Shown here piece after piece: positions 39,704 to 48,858 of a stretch of 64,000 bases of DNA. The notes beneath the pieces are model-generated. The model did no database searches. It was not told where the DNA came from and saw nothing but the letters and a program-made list of their open reading frames with translations. The DNA comes from an uncultured Burkholderiales bacterium (GTDB lineage Bacteria; Pseudomonadota; Gammaproteobacteria; Burkholderiales; Burkholderiaceae_C). The position numbers and the translations under genes were made by a program. Numbering within the stretch: the first letter of the stretch is position 1; every line of letters begins with the position of its first letter. The DNA is taken from positions 1 through 64,000 of the forward strand of contig CAJAYT010000017.1 in the NCBI GenBank assembly GCA_903949285.1. The letters run 5' to 3'.

Positions 39704-40621
39704 TTAAGCAGGCATGACCGGCTCTGTCGCATGCGCCGGCGCAGGCGCTAGAGTGGCAGCGACCGTATCTTGCGCAAGACCTAAGACCGTGTTGCGAACC
39801 ATCTCTCTCAACATTTTTTTCTCAGGGAAGCTGAGAGGACGCTCAAGCACCTTTCTCACGCGCAACAACAAATGGCGATCAACTTCTTGGGGAATACCTT
39901 GGTTGTTCAAAAGCTCATCCCTCAAATCATCTTGAATATCTTGAGGCTCATCGGCCCACCACCCATTCACCACCTCTAGGAGCTTCACGCGCATGGCCTC
40001 TGGGTCCAAAGGCGCTGCAGGCACTGCCGGTGTGGCAGGCGCTGCTTTAGTCGTATGCGTCAAATCGCGAATACCTGCAGCTTGCAGAAAAATCCTACGA
40101 TCTGCATGCGCCAAAAGACGACACCAATCGGGATCTGCGCTGGCCAATTGATCCATATGTCTTGCGGACTCATCGGCTAATAAATGAACTCCGATACCTC
40201 TTAACTGTGCATCGTCAACAAGGCCTAATATTCTCTCGTCATCACTCGCAATCAAAATATGATCACACGCCTTGTTCTCAGCTAAGCGTTTCAAATCTCC
40301 ACTCATCAGTTGGAGTAACGCGTCGCTACCCTCGGCTTGCTCGGAGCGAACGAGGCGGATGATTTGATCGTTGAGATATTGCTCTTCCTCTGTATCTGTA
40401 TACCAATAAACACGTTGAATATCCACAGCGAGGCCCGCTGTTTTTAAAGCCTGTGTAAGGGCAGGGATTAGGGACTGCCTGTTAATTGATTCGTTGTCCT
40501 CTTCGGACTCTTGTTTGAGTAACCAAGCCATGTAATGACTATCAATCATTGCTATGCACTTACCAGTACGTGGCACAGAATGTTCCTTGCGGGGGTGAGC
40601 CGTACGATTTTCACTCTTCAT
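39704..40621 (-). CDS. NYN domain protein (PIN-like nuclease fold)
   Basis: The 305-residue protein has an N-terminal NYN/PIN-like domain: an acidic strand in CIAMIDSHYMAWLL (Asp near residue 27), YWYTDTEEEQYLND, and DHILIASDDERILGLVDDAQLRGIGVHLL with the clustered Asp residues that bind metal in such nucleases. A linker rich in Ala/Pro/Thr follows residue ~190, then a helical C-terminal region (LKVLERPLSFPEKKMLREMV-like). NYN proteins cut RNA in some systems; substrate here is unknown. The gene stands alone with its own terminator. Confidence 0.83.
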   Translation of the reverse strand: MKSENRTAHPRKEHSVPRTGKCIAMIDSHYMAWLLKQESEEDNESINRQSLIPALTQALKTAGLAVDIQRVYWYTDTEEEQYLNDQIIRLVRSEQAEGSDALLQLMSGDLKRLAENKACDHILIASDDERILGLVDDAQLRGIGVHLLADESARHMDQLASADPDWCRLLAHADRRIFLQAAGIRDLTHTTKAAPATPAVPAAPLDPEAMRVKLLEVVNGWWADEPQDIQDDLRDELLNNQGIPQEVDRHLLLRVRKVLERPLSFPEKKMLREMVRNTVLGLAQDTVAATLAPAPAHATEPVMPA

Positions 40622-40838
40622 GAGGTTTAACCTTAATAAAACTTAATAAAAATTGACAGGAATATGTCTGTCCTAAACATTGGCAAGCCCGTCGTTGATG
40701 GCGGGTAATCACCGGCACGAACCATAACGGGTCAATGCTCTCTTTATAAGAGAAGCCGTATTTTTCCACAAATTTTCATAAATTAACGTATTTGGAAATC
40801 ATTAATCTGTATTTTTCGAAAATTTGTCAGACGTACGA

Positions 40839-41558
40839 CTAGTTTTCTCCTAAAACTTGTTCATCAGTCTGTCCAAAGCGACGCACTCGTTTGCTAAACC
40901 AATCAAGGGCTAGCTCTAACTCCGGCTTATCAAATTCAGGCCAGTACGTTTCAGTGAAATAAAGCTCTGTATAGGCCATCTGCCAAAGCAGGAAGTTGCT
41001 CAGCCTTGACTCGCCCCCCGTTCGAATCAACAAGTCCGGGTCTGGGAGTTCGTGAGTGCTTAAATAATTCTTTAACCCCGCAGGCTCTAATTCACCAATG
41101 GAGGAGTTTGGATTAGCCTGCATCCAAAGTTGAGCCGCTCGCAAAATATCCCACTGCCCCCCGTAATTAGCCGCAATGGTTAAATGCAGTTTTGTGTTGT
41201 GACTCGTCTCTCGCTCAGCGCGCTCAATGCGCTCTTGAAGAGAGGGCGCAAAAGCGCTGCGGTCACCGATGATACGAAAACGAATACCCGCCTCACGCAT
41301 CTCGCTGACCTCTTTATCCAAGTACTGAATAAAAAGATCCATTAGCGTAGATACCTCATCCTCCGGCCTACGCCAGTTCTCAGTACTAAAGGCAAAGAGC
41401 GTTAAATACTCTACCCCGTAGTGTGTACAAGCTTGCACGATAGACCTGACGTTTGAGGCGCCCTTTACGTGGCCAACCGCTCTGGGCAACAACCTTTTTT
41501 TGGCCCAGCGACCGTTGCCGTCCATGATCATCGCAATGTGTTTGGGTATGCTTTGCAT
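40839..41558 (-). CDS. uppS: Isoprenyl (undecaprenyl) diphosphate synthase
   Basis: The 239-residue protein has HIAMIMDGNGRWAKKR with the catalytic Asp, GVEYLTLFAFSTENWRRP, and DLLIRTGGESRLSNFLLWQMAYTELYF. It condenses isopentenyl diphosphate with farnesyl diphosphate to make the C55 carrier for wall and surface glycan synthesis. Usually the gene lies with frr, cdsA and dxr; here it follows an rfaH-like gene by 12 bases instead. It may therefore be a second copy or a displaced single copy. Confidence 0.93.
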   Translation of the reverse strand: MQSIPKHIAMIMDGNGRWAKKRLLPRAVGHVKGASNVRSIVQACTHYGVEYLTLFAFSTENWRRPEDEVSTLMDLFIQYLDKEVSEMREAGIRFRIIGDRSAFAPSLQERIERAERETSHNTKLHLTIAANYGGQWDILRAAQLWMQANPNSSIGELEPAGLKNYLSTHELPDPDLLIRTGGESRLSNFLLWQMAYTELYFTETYWPEFDKPELELALDWFSKRVRRFGQTDEQVLGEN

Positions 41559-41570
41559 GTAATTCGATTA

Positions 41571-42056
41571 TTAAATAACTACGGGCTTGACTTCTTCAAG
41601 CAAGACATGAACCTTGTGAGACTGACTGATCAGCTCAATCAACACCATCGCTCGCAAGTCCCCGTCTTGTTGATCAAACACCCCTGTCATCCCCTTTAGG
41701 GGGCCCTGTACAAACTCAACCACATCACCCTTGGTAAGAATACGTTTTGTGTCTTGGGCTGGTGATTGACGCAACGTCTCCACAAGAGCGTCCGGCACCG
41801 CAGCAGCTTGGTTGCCAAAGGTTACTAATTTACTAACACCAAGTGTTGATCTGATTGGGCTCCAGTTGGTGTTCACATGGTCTAGCTGTATAAACAAATA
41901 CCGACTAAACATGGGCTCTATGACTTTGGTAATTCGTCCACGTCTGACCTTCTCAATCTCCAACCAAGGCATCCAAGCGGTATACCCTTGGCGGGTTAAA
42001 TTCTCTAACGCTCGCTCCTCTTGGCGAGGTCGAGTGTGGACAACGTACCATTTCAT
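41571..42056 (-). CDS. rfaH: NusG-family antiterminator, RfaH-like
   Basis: The 161-residue protein starts WYVVHTRPRQEERALENLTRQGYTAWMP, a NusG N-terminal domain in its RfaH form. Further on come SRYLFIQLDHVNTNWSPIRSTLGVSKLVTFG and a KOW segment GDVVEFVQGPLKGMTGVFDQQ. RfaH joins RNA polymerase at ops sites and lets it read through long surface-polysaccharide and secretion operons. Length equals E. coli RfaH. Being next to uppS is consistent with surface glycan expression. Specialised NusG paralogs other than RfaH are possible. Confidence 0.85.
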   Translation of the reverse strand: MKWYVVHTRPRQEERALENLTRQGYTAWMPWLEIEKVRRGRITKVIEPMFSRYLFIQLDHVNTNWSPIRSTLGVSKLVTFGNQAAAVPDALVETLRQSPAQDTKRILTKGDVVEFVQGPLKGMTGVFDQQDGDLRAMVLIELISQSHKVHVLLEEVKPVVI

Positions 42057-42252
42057 GAATTAGCTTTTATTCTCAAATTTAGTAATTGAGCATTGTAGTT
42101 CTAGATTGCCCGGCGCTGGCGCCGACCAGGACTGCACCGCGCTCATATCACCCTAAAATACCTGGAACCAACAGATTAGTCTTTGCATACTAAACATTCA
42201 ATTAAATTTGATTTAAAGTAAGCTCAGTTAAACCAACAAAGAGGCCTTGCGC

Positions 42253-42699
42253 ATGACCACAAAACCCCCTCATTTTGATCCCACAGCGTTCACAGATACC
42301 ATGAAAGAATCGGCCCAGCAAATCTGGCTCGCCGGTCTCGGCGCCTTCTCCAAAGCCCAACAAGAGGGCGGAAAGGCTTTTGAGACTTTGGTTAAAAACG
42401 GCATGGATCTTCAAAAGAAAACACAGGAAACTGCAGAATCCAAATTGCACGAGGCCACTCAAAAGATGACTGGCATCGCACAAGAGCTCAATCAAAAGGC
42501 AACGGGTCAATGGGACAAACTAGAGACCATCTTTGAAGACCGCGTCGCCAAAGCTCTATACCGCATGGGTGTGCCCAGCGCTGAGCAACTCCAGTCGCTT
42601 CTTGAGCGTATTGAGTCACTAGAAAAACAACTGGGCGCCAAAGAGGCCCCCAAGCGCAAGACAAGCTCTACGCAAAAGTCTAAAGGGGACCCAGCTTAA
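42253..42699 (+). CDS. Phasin-like (poly granule-associated) protein
   Basis: The start is the ATG at 42253, with AAAGAGG upstream; an in-frame TTG six bases earlier is less likely. The 148-residue protein carries IWLAGLGAFSKAQQEGGKAFETLVKNGMDLQKKTQE, the PhaF/PhaI-type granule-associated motif. A coiled-coil segment (QLQSLLERIESLEKQL) and a basic tail (KRKTSSTQKSKG) follow. Phasins coat polyhydroxyalkanoate granules; the basic tail could bind DNA as in PhaF. No phaC is in this window. A TetR regulator follows. Confidence 0.8.
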   Translation: MTTKPPHFDPTAFTDTMKESAQQIWLAGLGAFSKAQQEGGKAFETLVKNGMDLQKKTQETAESKLHEATQKMTGIAQELNQKATGQWDKLETIFEDRVAKALYRMGVPSAEQLQSLLERIESLEKQLGAKEAPKRKTSSTQKSKGDPA

Positions 42700-42837
42700 G
42701 AGCGGCGCAGCGGGAGAGTCGTGCAGTGAACTTTACACACTTTAAACCGATGACACTGGTAAGAACCCGCGTTTCTTTTTCCGGCTTCTGAGTTAGAGTG
42801 ATTTTTCCGTGACCACTTAGACTTCGGCTCCTATCCT

Positions 42838-43506
42838 ATGGCAACAAAAGCGCCTAGACGCACTGCTCAACGTATTTTGGACGCATCCCTTGCGCTCTTT
42901 AATCGTTACGGCGAGCCCAATGTATCCACCACTCTCATCTCCTCTGACCTGAACATCAGTCCAGGCAATCTTTACTACCATTTCCCCGCTAAAGAGGAGT
43001 TGGTGAACGCGCTTTTTGATCGCTATCAAAAAGCTCTCATACCGCTTCTCGCTGCAGCCACAGACATCAGGAACATTGAAGATGCTTGGTTTTTTATTCA
43101 CTCCATATTTGAAATTGTTTGGGAATACCGGTTTTTATACAGAGATTTAAACGACTTGCTCAGTCGCAATCGACTCCTTGAGTCAGAGATCAAAGATGTC
43201 ATTCTGCACAAGACCAGCGCATTTAAATCCCTTCTTCAAGGCTTAGAGTTATCAAGCGCTCTGCAAATAAGCGTGGAGGACCGCCAAGCACTAGCGGTTC
43301 ACATGGTTGTGATTTTGACCTGGTGGTTAAGCTACGAATACGTGCGAGACCCCAGAAACGCCCTTGAGGATGCTAACGCTCAACAGTCCGTACTAAAGGG
43401 TGCCGTGCAGTTACTAAGACTTTTGCTACCTTATTTAGAAGAGCACGAACGTGCTCACCTGCAAAACTTGCTAAAAGCTTACGACACCCAGGTGCAACGG
43501 CCCTGA
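42838..43506 (+). CDS. TetR family transcriptional regulator
   Basis: The 222-residue protein has an N-terminal TetR helix-turn-helix: RILDASLALFNRYGEPNVSTTLISSDLNISPGNLYYHFPAKEELVNALF. The C-terminal ligand domain is aromatic-rich (FEIVWEYRFLYRDL, VVILTWWLSYEYVRDP). It is 138 bases downstream of the phasin-like gene and may regulate lipid or polymer metabolism, but the ligand and targets are unknown. Confidence 0.87.
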   Translation: MATKAPRRTAQRILDASLALFNRYGEPNVSTTLISSDLNISPGNLYYHFPAKEELVNALFDRYQKALIPLLAAATDIRNIEDAWFFIHSIFEIVWEYRFLYRDLNDLLSRNRLLESEIKDVILHKTSAFKSLLQGLELSSALQISVEDRQALAVHMVVILTWWLSYEYVRDPRNALEDANAQQSVLKGAVQLLRLLLPYLEEHERAHLQNLLKAYDTQVQRP

Positions 43507-43548
43507 ATCGAAGTTGTACTCAGGAGTTGGAAGCCTTAAGTTGCAATA

Positions 43549-44736
43549 TCACTTTGCCAATAAAGACTCAACCAATTTAACCCAGACCGTTCCCCCCAAG
43601 GGGATCAAATCATCGTTAAAGTCGTAGCTCGGGTTGTGTAGCGTGCATGGTCCTTCCCCGTGACCGACATGGCGGTGTGCGCCCTCTCCATTCCCGATGA
43701 AAAAGTAAGCGCCGGGTAAAGCTTGGAGCATGTAGGAGAAATCTTCTGCACCCATGGTTGGCTCTTGTGCCAACACCTGTTCGGGGCTAACGACTTGAGC
43801 GAGTACTTTTCTCACCTCTTCGACTGCACTTGCATGATTGATGGTCGGTGGATAGTTTCTGCGGAACTCAAACTCACACTGCGCCTCATGCGCTGCACAG
43901 ACGTGCTCGGCCACCACTTGCATGCGCTTTTCAATCATATCCAACACTTCAAAGGAAAATGTTCTCACCGTGCCTTGAAGTACACAACTGTCGGGGACAA
44001 CATTAGTTGCGTGCCCCGCATTAATCATTGTCACCGAAATCACACCCGCATCGACTGGTTTTTTATTGCGCGTAATGATGGTTTGAAATGCCTGCACCAT
44101 CTGGCAAGCAATCGGGACTGGATCGATCCCGTTGTGTGGCAAAGCAGCGTGTGAACCCTTTCCTTTAACGACAATTTTGAACTCGTTACTAGAGGCCATC
44201 ACAGGGCCCGGGCTTGCCGCGAATTGTCCAACTTCCAGACCTGGCCAATTGTGCATTCCGTAAACTTGCTGCATGGGGTATTTTGTAAACAACCCGTCTT
44301 TGATCATCTCCCGGGCACCGCCCCCGCCTTCCTCCGCGGGTTGGAAGATCAGGTACACAGTACCGTCAAAATTCCTATTCTTGGCTAAATGCTGCGCCGC
44401 AGCCAAAAGCATTGCGGTGTGACCATCATGCCCACAAGCGTGCATTTTGCCCACGTGTTTGCTAGCGTGTTCAAACGTGTTTTTCTCTTGTATAGGTAAT
44501 GCATCCATGTCTGCACGCAGCCCAATCGCCTTTGAGCTGGTGCCTGATTTAATAATGCCGACAACACCCGTTGTCCCCATCCCTCGGTCTATTTCTATCC
44601 CCCATTCGGTCAACTTGCGCGCAACTACGTCTGCGGTTCGGTTTTCCTCAAAACACAGCTCCGGATGCGCGTGGATGTCCCTGCGCACAGCAGTGATCGA
44701 GCTGGCCTGGGTCAAAATGGAATCTAAAACATTCAT
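43549..44736 (-). CDS. M20 family metallo-amidohydrolase (hippurate hydrolase type)
   Basis: The 395-residue protein has metal-binding MHACGHDGHTAMLLAAA, LIFQPAEEGGGGAREMI with the catalytic Glu, and MGAEDFSYM near the C-terminus, with the dimerisation domain between. This M20D group cuts N-acyl or N-aroyl amino acids, for example hippurate or indole-3-acetyl conjugates. The gene stands alone on the minus strand. Substrate not assigned. Confidence 0.9.
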   Translation of the reverse strand: MNVLDSILTQASSITAVRRDIHAHPELCFEENRTADVVARKLTEWGIEIDRGMGTTGVVGIIKSGTSSKAIGLRADMDALPIQEKNTFEHASKHVGKMHACGHDGHTAMLLAAAQHLAKNRNFDGTVYLIFQPAEEGGGGAREMIKDGLFTKYPMQQVYGMHNWPGLEVGQFAASPGPVMASSNEFKIVVKGKGSHAALPHNGIDPVPIACQMVQAFQTIITRNKKPVDAGVISVTMINAGHATNVVPDSCVLQGTVRTFSFEVLDMIEKRMQVVAEHVCAAHEAQCEFEFRRNYPPTINHASAVEEVRKVLAQVVSPEQVLAQEPTMGAEDFSYMLQALPGAYFFIGNGEGAHRHVGHGEGPCTLHNPSYDFNDDLIPLGGTVWVKLVESLLAK

Positions 44737-44916
44737 GATGGAGACTTTCAGTTTGCAATTATTGTGTTGACTGATTCACCGAATAGGGACCAGCTTTTTG
44801 CCAATAGGTACAAGTTTAGCCTGGATTAAATGACCTTGCACTCCTTGAAAACGCTGTACCGATTTCGAACATACTCAGGCGTTATATCAACTTCAAATCT
44901 CGCGCCCCCCCCTTGA

Positions 44917-45696
44917 TCACTTATCCCTGAAGCGACTGCTTGCAGTGTGCAGTATTCCATCGAAGATTAGTCCATCAATCAACTCAAACGGAGTGGTTAG
45001 ATAAGGCTCCATTTTCCAGCCCGCACCTCCAGTCATCATACATAGGGGTTCTGCCCCTGTGCGTGCCCGAAGGTGTTGAACCATCTGCTCAATGGCACCC
45101 GCAATGGCATAGGTCCCACCGCTTGTCAAAGCATCACTGGTATTGGTTGGAAAAGTTTTCACCTCTCCCGTCGGCACATGCAGTCCCGCAGTTCCCGACT
45201 CCAACGCCCTGAGCATGATGCCGTGACCGGGCAGTATCAATCCGCCCATAAAATGACCCGTTGCATCGACCGCGTCGACAGTCACGGCGGTACCTATCAT
45301 CACCACCACCAAGGGCCTTTGCTGGGTGCCAAGCAGCCTTGCGCGGTGGCGAGCCAGAGCGCCAATCATCGCAACCCATCTGTCAGCGCCTAAACGAGTG
45401 GGATATTCATAGCCATTGGTTAAACCCGCCTCAGAGGTTGAGGGCACAATCCACTGGGGCTCTAAATCCCATACCTCCAACTGCTCTTCTACACGGCGAC
45501 GAATCGCCTCACCCGCCACAATACACCCCAGCATCCGATCAGGAACGGGCAAATGCTTCCAAACCTCTTCGCCCAAATGATCTATATTCTCAAGGAAGAC
45601 TGCGCCGTGGCCTAACAATTTGGCCTGCGGGTTATAACTCTCATACTGCGCCCACTTTAAGCGGGTATTTCCCACATCTAACGCTATAAAAGTCAT
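44917..45696 (-). CDS. coaX: Type III pantothenate kinase
   Basis: Taking the ATG at 45696 gives 259 residues starting [17 protein letters not shown], the phosphate loop of the ASKHA fold. In-frame starts further upstream (45711, 45714) lack a Shine-Dalgarno. [12 protein letters not shown] and [23 protein letters not shown] are the type III signatures. It phosphorylates pantothenate in coenzyme A synthesis. In many relatives it pairs with birA; here it faces an amidase gene. Confidence 0.92.
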   Translation of the reverse strand: MTFIALDVGNTRLKWAQYESYNPQAKLLGHGAVFLENIDHLGEEVWKHLPVPDRMLGCIVAGEAIRRRVEEQLEVWDLEPQWIVPSTSEAGLTNGYEYPTRLGADRWVAMIGALARHRARLLGTQQRPLVVVMIGTAVTVDAVDATGHFMGGLILPGHGIMLRALESGTAGLHVPTGEVKTFPTNTSDALTSGGTYAIAGAIEQMVQHLRARTGAEPLCMMTGGAGWKMEPYLTTPFELIDGLIFDGILHTASSRFRDK

Positions 45697-45864
45697 GTTG
45701 ATTTCATCCATCACAAACCATGGGCCAGCTGCTATCCAAACCTAAAGATCAAAAAATTCAAAACCAGCAGATCAAAAAGCCCGCGCTTGAAAATTTGAAC
45801 TTCTTGTCCAGATTTATTTTAAGATCCATTCTCCCCCACTTTACCTTCCTCTTGACTCAGTAAT

Positions 45865-47304
45865 ATGCAAATAATTGACCTATCCGCTTTGGAGCTATCT
45901 TTTGCCATTCACCAAAGGCGCCTAACGTGTGTGCAGGTTATGAACGCCTATTTGGACCGGATCGAGGAAGTTAACCCCACTTACAACGCAGTTGTTAGTT
46001 TATTAGACCGTCCCTTGCTCATCGCCCTGGCTGCAGTCAAGGATCAACAGCTCAGTGAAGGGCGCTCAATGGGGTGGATGCACGGCTTACCCATCGCCAT
46101 CAAAGATATGGCGCTCACAGCGGGAATTCCAACGACCATGGGCTCTCGGATTTTGAGAGATTTTGTGCCCACCCAAGATGGCCTTATGGTTGAGAGAATC
46201 AAAAACGCTGGCGCAGTTGTGATCGGCAAAACCAATACCCCCGAGTTCGGTCTTGGCTCTCACACTTTTAACGATCTATTTGGCGTGACTTGCAACGCCT
46301 TTGACCCCTCCAAGTCTGCTGGTGGCAGCAGCGGGGGCGCAGCAGTTGCGTTGGCCTTAAAGATGCTCCCCGTCGCCGATGGATCTGATTTCATGGGCAG
46401 TCTTCGCAACCCAGCGGGCTGGAATAACGTCTACGGCATGCGCCCCTCTGTTGGTCGCGTGCCGTATTACCCTGCTGCGGATGTGTACCTATCCACACTC
46501 AGTACCGAAGGCCCTATGGCACGAAACGTCCTTGATCTAGCAGCTCTTTTAGAGACGCAGTCTGGAGCAGACCCAAGGACTCCTTACGCGCTGACGGACA
46601 AAGAAAGTTTAATGCACTTATCCAAGTCCGTGCAAGAGTCACCGGCTCAAATCAGAGTCGGTTGGCTTGCAGACCTCAATGGCTACTTGCCCCTAGAGGC
46701 CGGAATACGAAAGGTCTGTGAAAACGCACTTCACAACTTTGAGCGTAGCAGTGCGCTTGTCCGGATAGAGCCTGTGCATGCGCGCTTTGATCCAAAGTCA
46801 GTTTGGCAGGCCTGGCTTACTTGGCGCAGCTCCCTCATGGGCGTTCGCTTAAGCCCCTACTTTGCTCGCCCAGAGAACAAAATGCTCCTCAAACCTGAGG
46901 CCCATTGGGAGTTTGAGCAGTCCCTTGGGATAGAGGCCAAAACGCTTGCCCAAGCCAGCGTTTTGCGGACTGCTTTTTACCAAGCCATGCTAGAGCACTT
47001 TAAACATCACGATGTTCTAGCTCTCCCTGTCTCACAAGTTTGGCCTTTTGACAAAAACCTGCGCTGGCCAAGTGAGATCCTAACGCCCCAAGGTCCAGTC
47101 GTCATGGACACCTATCACCGCTGGATGGAGGTCGTCATTTACGCCACCTTCGCAGGTCTGCCCTGCATCAGCGTTCCCGCCGGCTTTAACGACCAAGGAC
47201 TTCCCATGGGCTTACAACTTATCGGCAAGCCCCAAGGAGATAAAGAGTTGCTCCAAATAGCGCGAGTCTATGAGGGATCTAGGGAGAATCTATCCGGGGC
47301 TTGA
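45865..47304 (+). CDS. Amidase signature family protein
   Basis: The 479-residue protein has the amidase Ser-cisSer-Lys set: Lys in LPIAIKDM, cis-Ser in SAGGSSGGAAVALAL and the nucleophile in SDFMGSLRNPAGWNNVYGMRPS. It is GatA-like in fold but has no gatB or gatC neighbour, so it is more likely a hydrolase of small amides. The start diverges from coaX by about 170 bases. Confidence 0.9.
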   Translation: MQIIDLSALELSFAIHQRRLTCVQVMNAYLDRIEEVNPTYNAVVSLLDRPLLIALAAVKDQQLSEGRSMGWMHGLPIAIKDMALTAGIPTTMGSRILRDFVPTQDGLMVERIKNAGAVVIGKTNTPEFGLGSHTFNDLFGVTCNAFDPSKSAGGSSGGAAVALALKMLPVADGSDFMGSLRNPAGWNNVYGMRPSVGRVPYYPAADVYLSTLSTEGPMARNVLDLAALLETQSGADPRTPYALTDKESLMHLSKSVQESPAQIRVGWLADLNGYLPLEAGIRKVCENALHNFERSSALVRIEPVHARFDPKSVWQAWLTWRSSLMGVRLSPYFARPENKMLLKPEAHWEFEQSLGIEAKTLAQASVLRTAFYQAMLEHFKHHDVLALPVSQVWPFDKNLRWPSEILTPQGPVVMDTYHRWMEVVIYATFAGLPCISVPAGFNDQGLPMGLQLIGKPQGDKELLQIARVYEGSRENLSGA

Positions 47305-47483
47305 ATCATCAAATTGCTAAAAATATCTAAGCCAGCGAGCAATTTAAAAATTACTAAATTCATAATGATACTAACTTAAATCGCACCAATTTTGATAAGA
47401 TGCGCCATTGGTTTGATATGATCGAACCCGCTACTGGCGATCAACCCAAGCACATACTTACGGACATTTTGCAAAGCTTTTAG

Positions 47484-48047
47484 ATGCAACGCGTTAAATT
47501 TGAGATTTTAATTTTGACCCTACTGATCGGGGTCACATACGCTCTTGCTCACACGTTTAACGGGTTTATCTTCAGACTCTTTGAGTTCTCAAATCATATT
47601 AGCTGGATCTACTTACCCGCTTTTCTTCGTTTAGCTAATGTTTTGATTTTGGGCTCCCTCTTCGGCAGCGCTGCGACCGCAATTGGGGTGATCATCATTT
47701 GTTTTTTCAAAAACGACACAGTTGACGTTACCGCCTTGAACACCGCCGCCTCTGTCATCGGGCCCTTAATATCTTTTCAGATTTTCAAAATCCTAAGAGG
47801 GCGCGAAGTCTATATTACGCAACTGCGCGACCTCTTTGTGCTGACCGTTATCTACTCGTTCATAAACGCATTAACTCACCACCTTGCGTGGGCCTTGGTC
47901 GAGCCTGACCAATTCCTAAGCGTCTCTCAACTGCCAATTATGATCGTTGGGGATTTGGTGGGCGCGAGTCTGGGCGCTATATTGTTTGCGGCCATTGCAA
48001 ACAACGCAGTTATTATGGATTTCGTCAAAAAACGAGCGGGCAAATAA
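47484..48047 (+). CDS. Predicted multi-pass membrane protein
   Basis: The 187-residue protein has about four to five hydrophobic helices (residues ~8-25, ~40-65, ~85-100, ~115-140 and ~150-175), with small-residue motifs such as VGASLGAILFAAIANN. It ends in a basic cytoplasmic tail (VKKRAGK). It vaguely recalls MASE1-type sensor membrane domains, but no output domain is attached. Function unknown. It is convergent with ntrX. Confidence 0.65.
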   Translation: MQRVKFEILILTLLIGVTYALAHTFNGFIFRLFEFSNHISWIYLPAFLRLANVLILGSLFGSAATAIGVIIICFFKNDTVDVTALNTAASVIGPLISFQIFKILRGREVYITQLRDLFVLTVIYSFINALTHHLAWALVEPDQFLSVSQLPIMIVGDLVGASLGAILFAAIANNAVIMDFVKKRAGK

Positions 48048-48123
48048 CCCGCATGCGCTGCTTGCGCTATTGAACTGCACCAGGGGAAAGCTAGAGGATG
48101 GCGGGGGCGCAAAGTTAACGCAA

Positions 48124-48849
48124 CTAGCCAATAGTGCGCTTGCCTTTGGACAAATCAACGCCGAGTTGCTTAAGTTTGCGGTAAAGGTGGGTGCGCTCTA
48201 GACCCGTTTTCTCGGCGACGCGGGTCATAGAACCACCTTCTTGAACCAAGTGATACTCAAAATAAGCCTTCTCAAAAGCGTCCCTTGCATCTCTTAAAGG
48301 TTGATTTAGATCGAAGCTTTGAAGGTTAGACCAAGGAACATTCTCACTCCCGCCCACCGCACTAGGATGGGCGTTTTGTAGCACATGCGTATGAACCGCA
48401 TGAGAAGCATAGGTGGGCGTACTTACATTCGCGGCTCTAGATAAATTTCCTGCTCCAACACCCGCTGTTATTCCTAAAGACTTTGGCTTACGTGCAAGTC
48501 CTTGCTCCACCGATTTGAGTAGCTTTTGCAAGGTAATAGGTTTTTCAAGAAATGCAAGCGCTCCAATGCGCGTTGCCTCTACAGCCGTATCGATCGTTGC
48601 ATGACCACTCATCATGATGACCGGCATCGTTAAAAGGCCTGCAGCTGACCACTCTTTTAAGAGGCTGACTCCGTCTGTATCAGGCATCCAAATATCTAGA
48701 AGCACCAAATCAGGCGCACCTTTGAGCCTAGCCTCACGAGCCTGCGCTGCGTTCTCGGCCAACTCTACGTTGTGTCCTTCGTCATTTAATATCTCTGACA
48801 AAAGGTCTCTTATTCCTAACTCGTCATCAACCACTAATATATTTGCCAT
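48124..48849 (-). CDS. ntrX: Short NtrX-like response regulator (receiver + Fis-type HTH, no AAA+ domain)
   Basis: The 241-residue protein has a receiver domain: ILVVDDELGIRDLLSEIL, phospho-acceptor Asp in LVLLDIWMPDTDG, MMSGHAT and FLEKPIT. A linker of about 65 residues follows, then a Fis-type helix-turn-helix (MTRVAEKTGLERTHLYRKLKQLG). The central sigma-54 AAA+ ATPase found in alphaproteobacterial NtrX is missing. It cannot activate sigma-54 directly and probably acts on sigma-70 promoters. It lies 9 bases after ntrY. Confidence 0.88.
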   Translation of the reverse strand: MANILVVDDELGIRDLLSEILNDEGHNVELAENAAQAREARLKGAPDLVLLDIWMPDTDGVSLLKEWSAAGLLTMPVIMMSGHATIDTAVEATRIGALAFLEKPITLQKLLKSVEQGLARKPKSLGITAGVGAGNLSRAANVSTPTYASHAVHTHVLQNAHPSAVGGSENVPWSNLQSFDLNQPLRDARDAFEKAYFEYHLVQEGGSMTRVAEKTGLERTHLYRKLKQLGVDLSKGKRTIG

Positions 48850-48858
48850 ATTACAGGA

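Noticed and set aside
43723-44154. 143-codon plus-strand ORF rich in His and Cys
   Set aside because: It is fully inside the M20 amidohydrolase gene on the opposite strand; the His/Cys content comes from the shadow frame.
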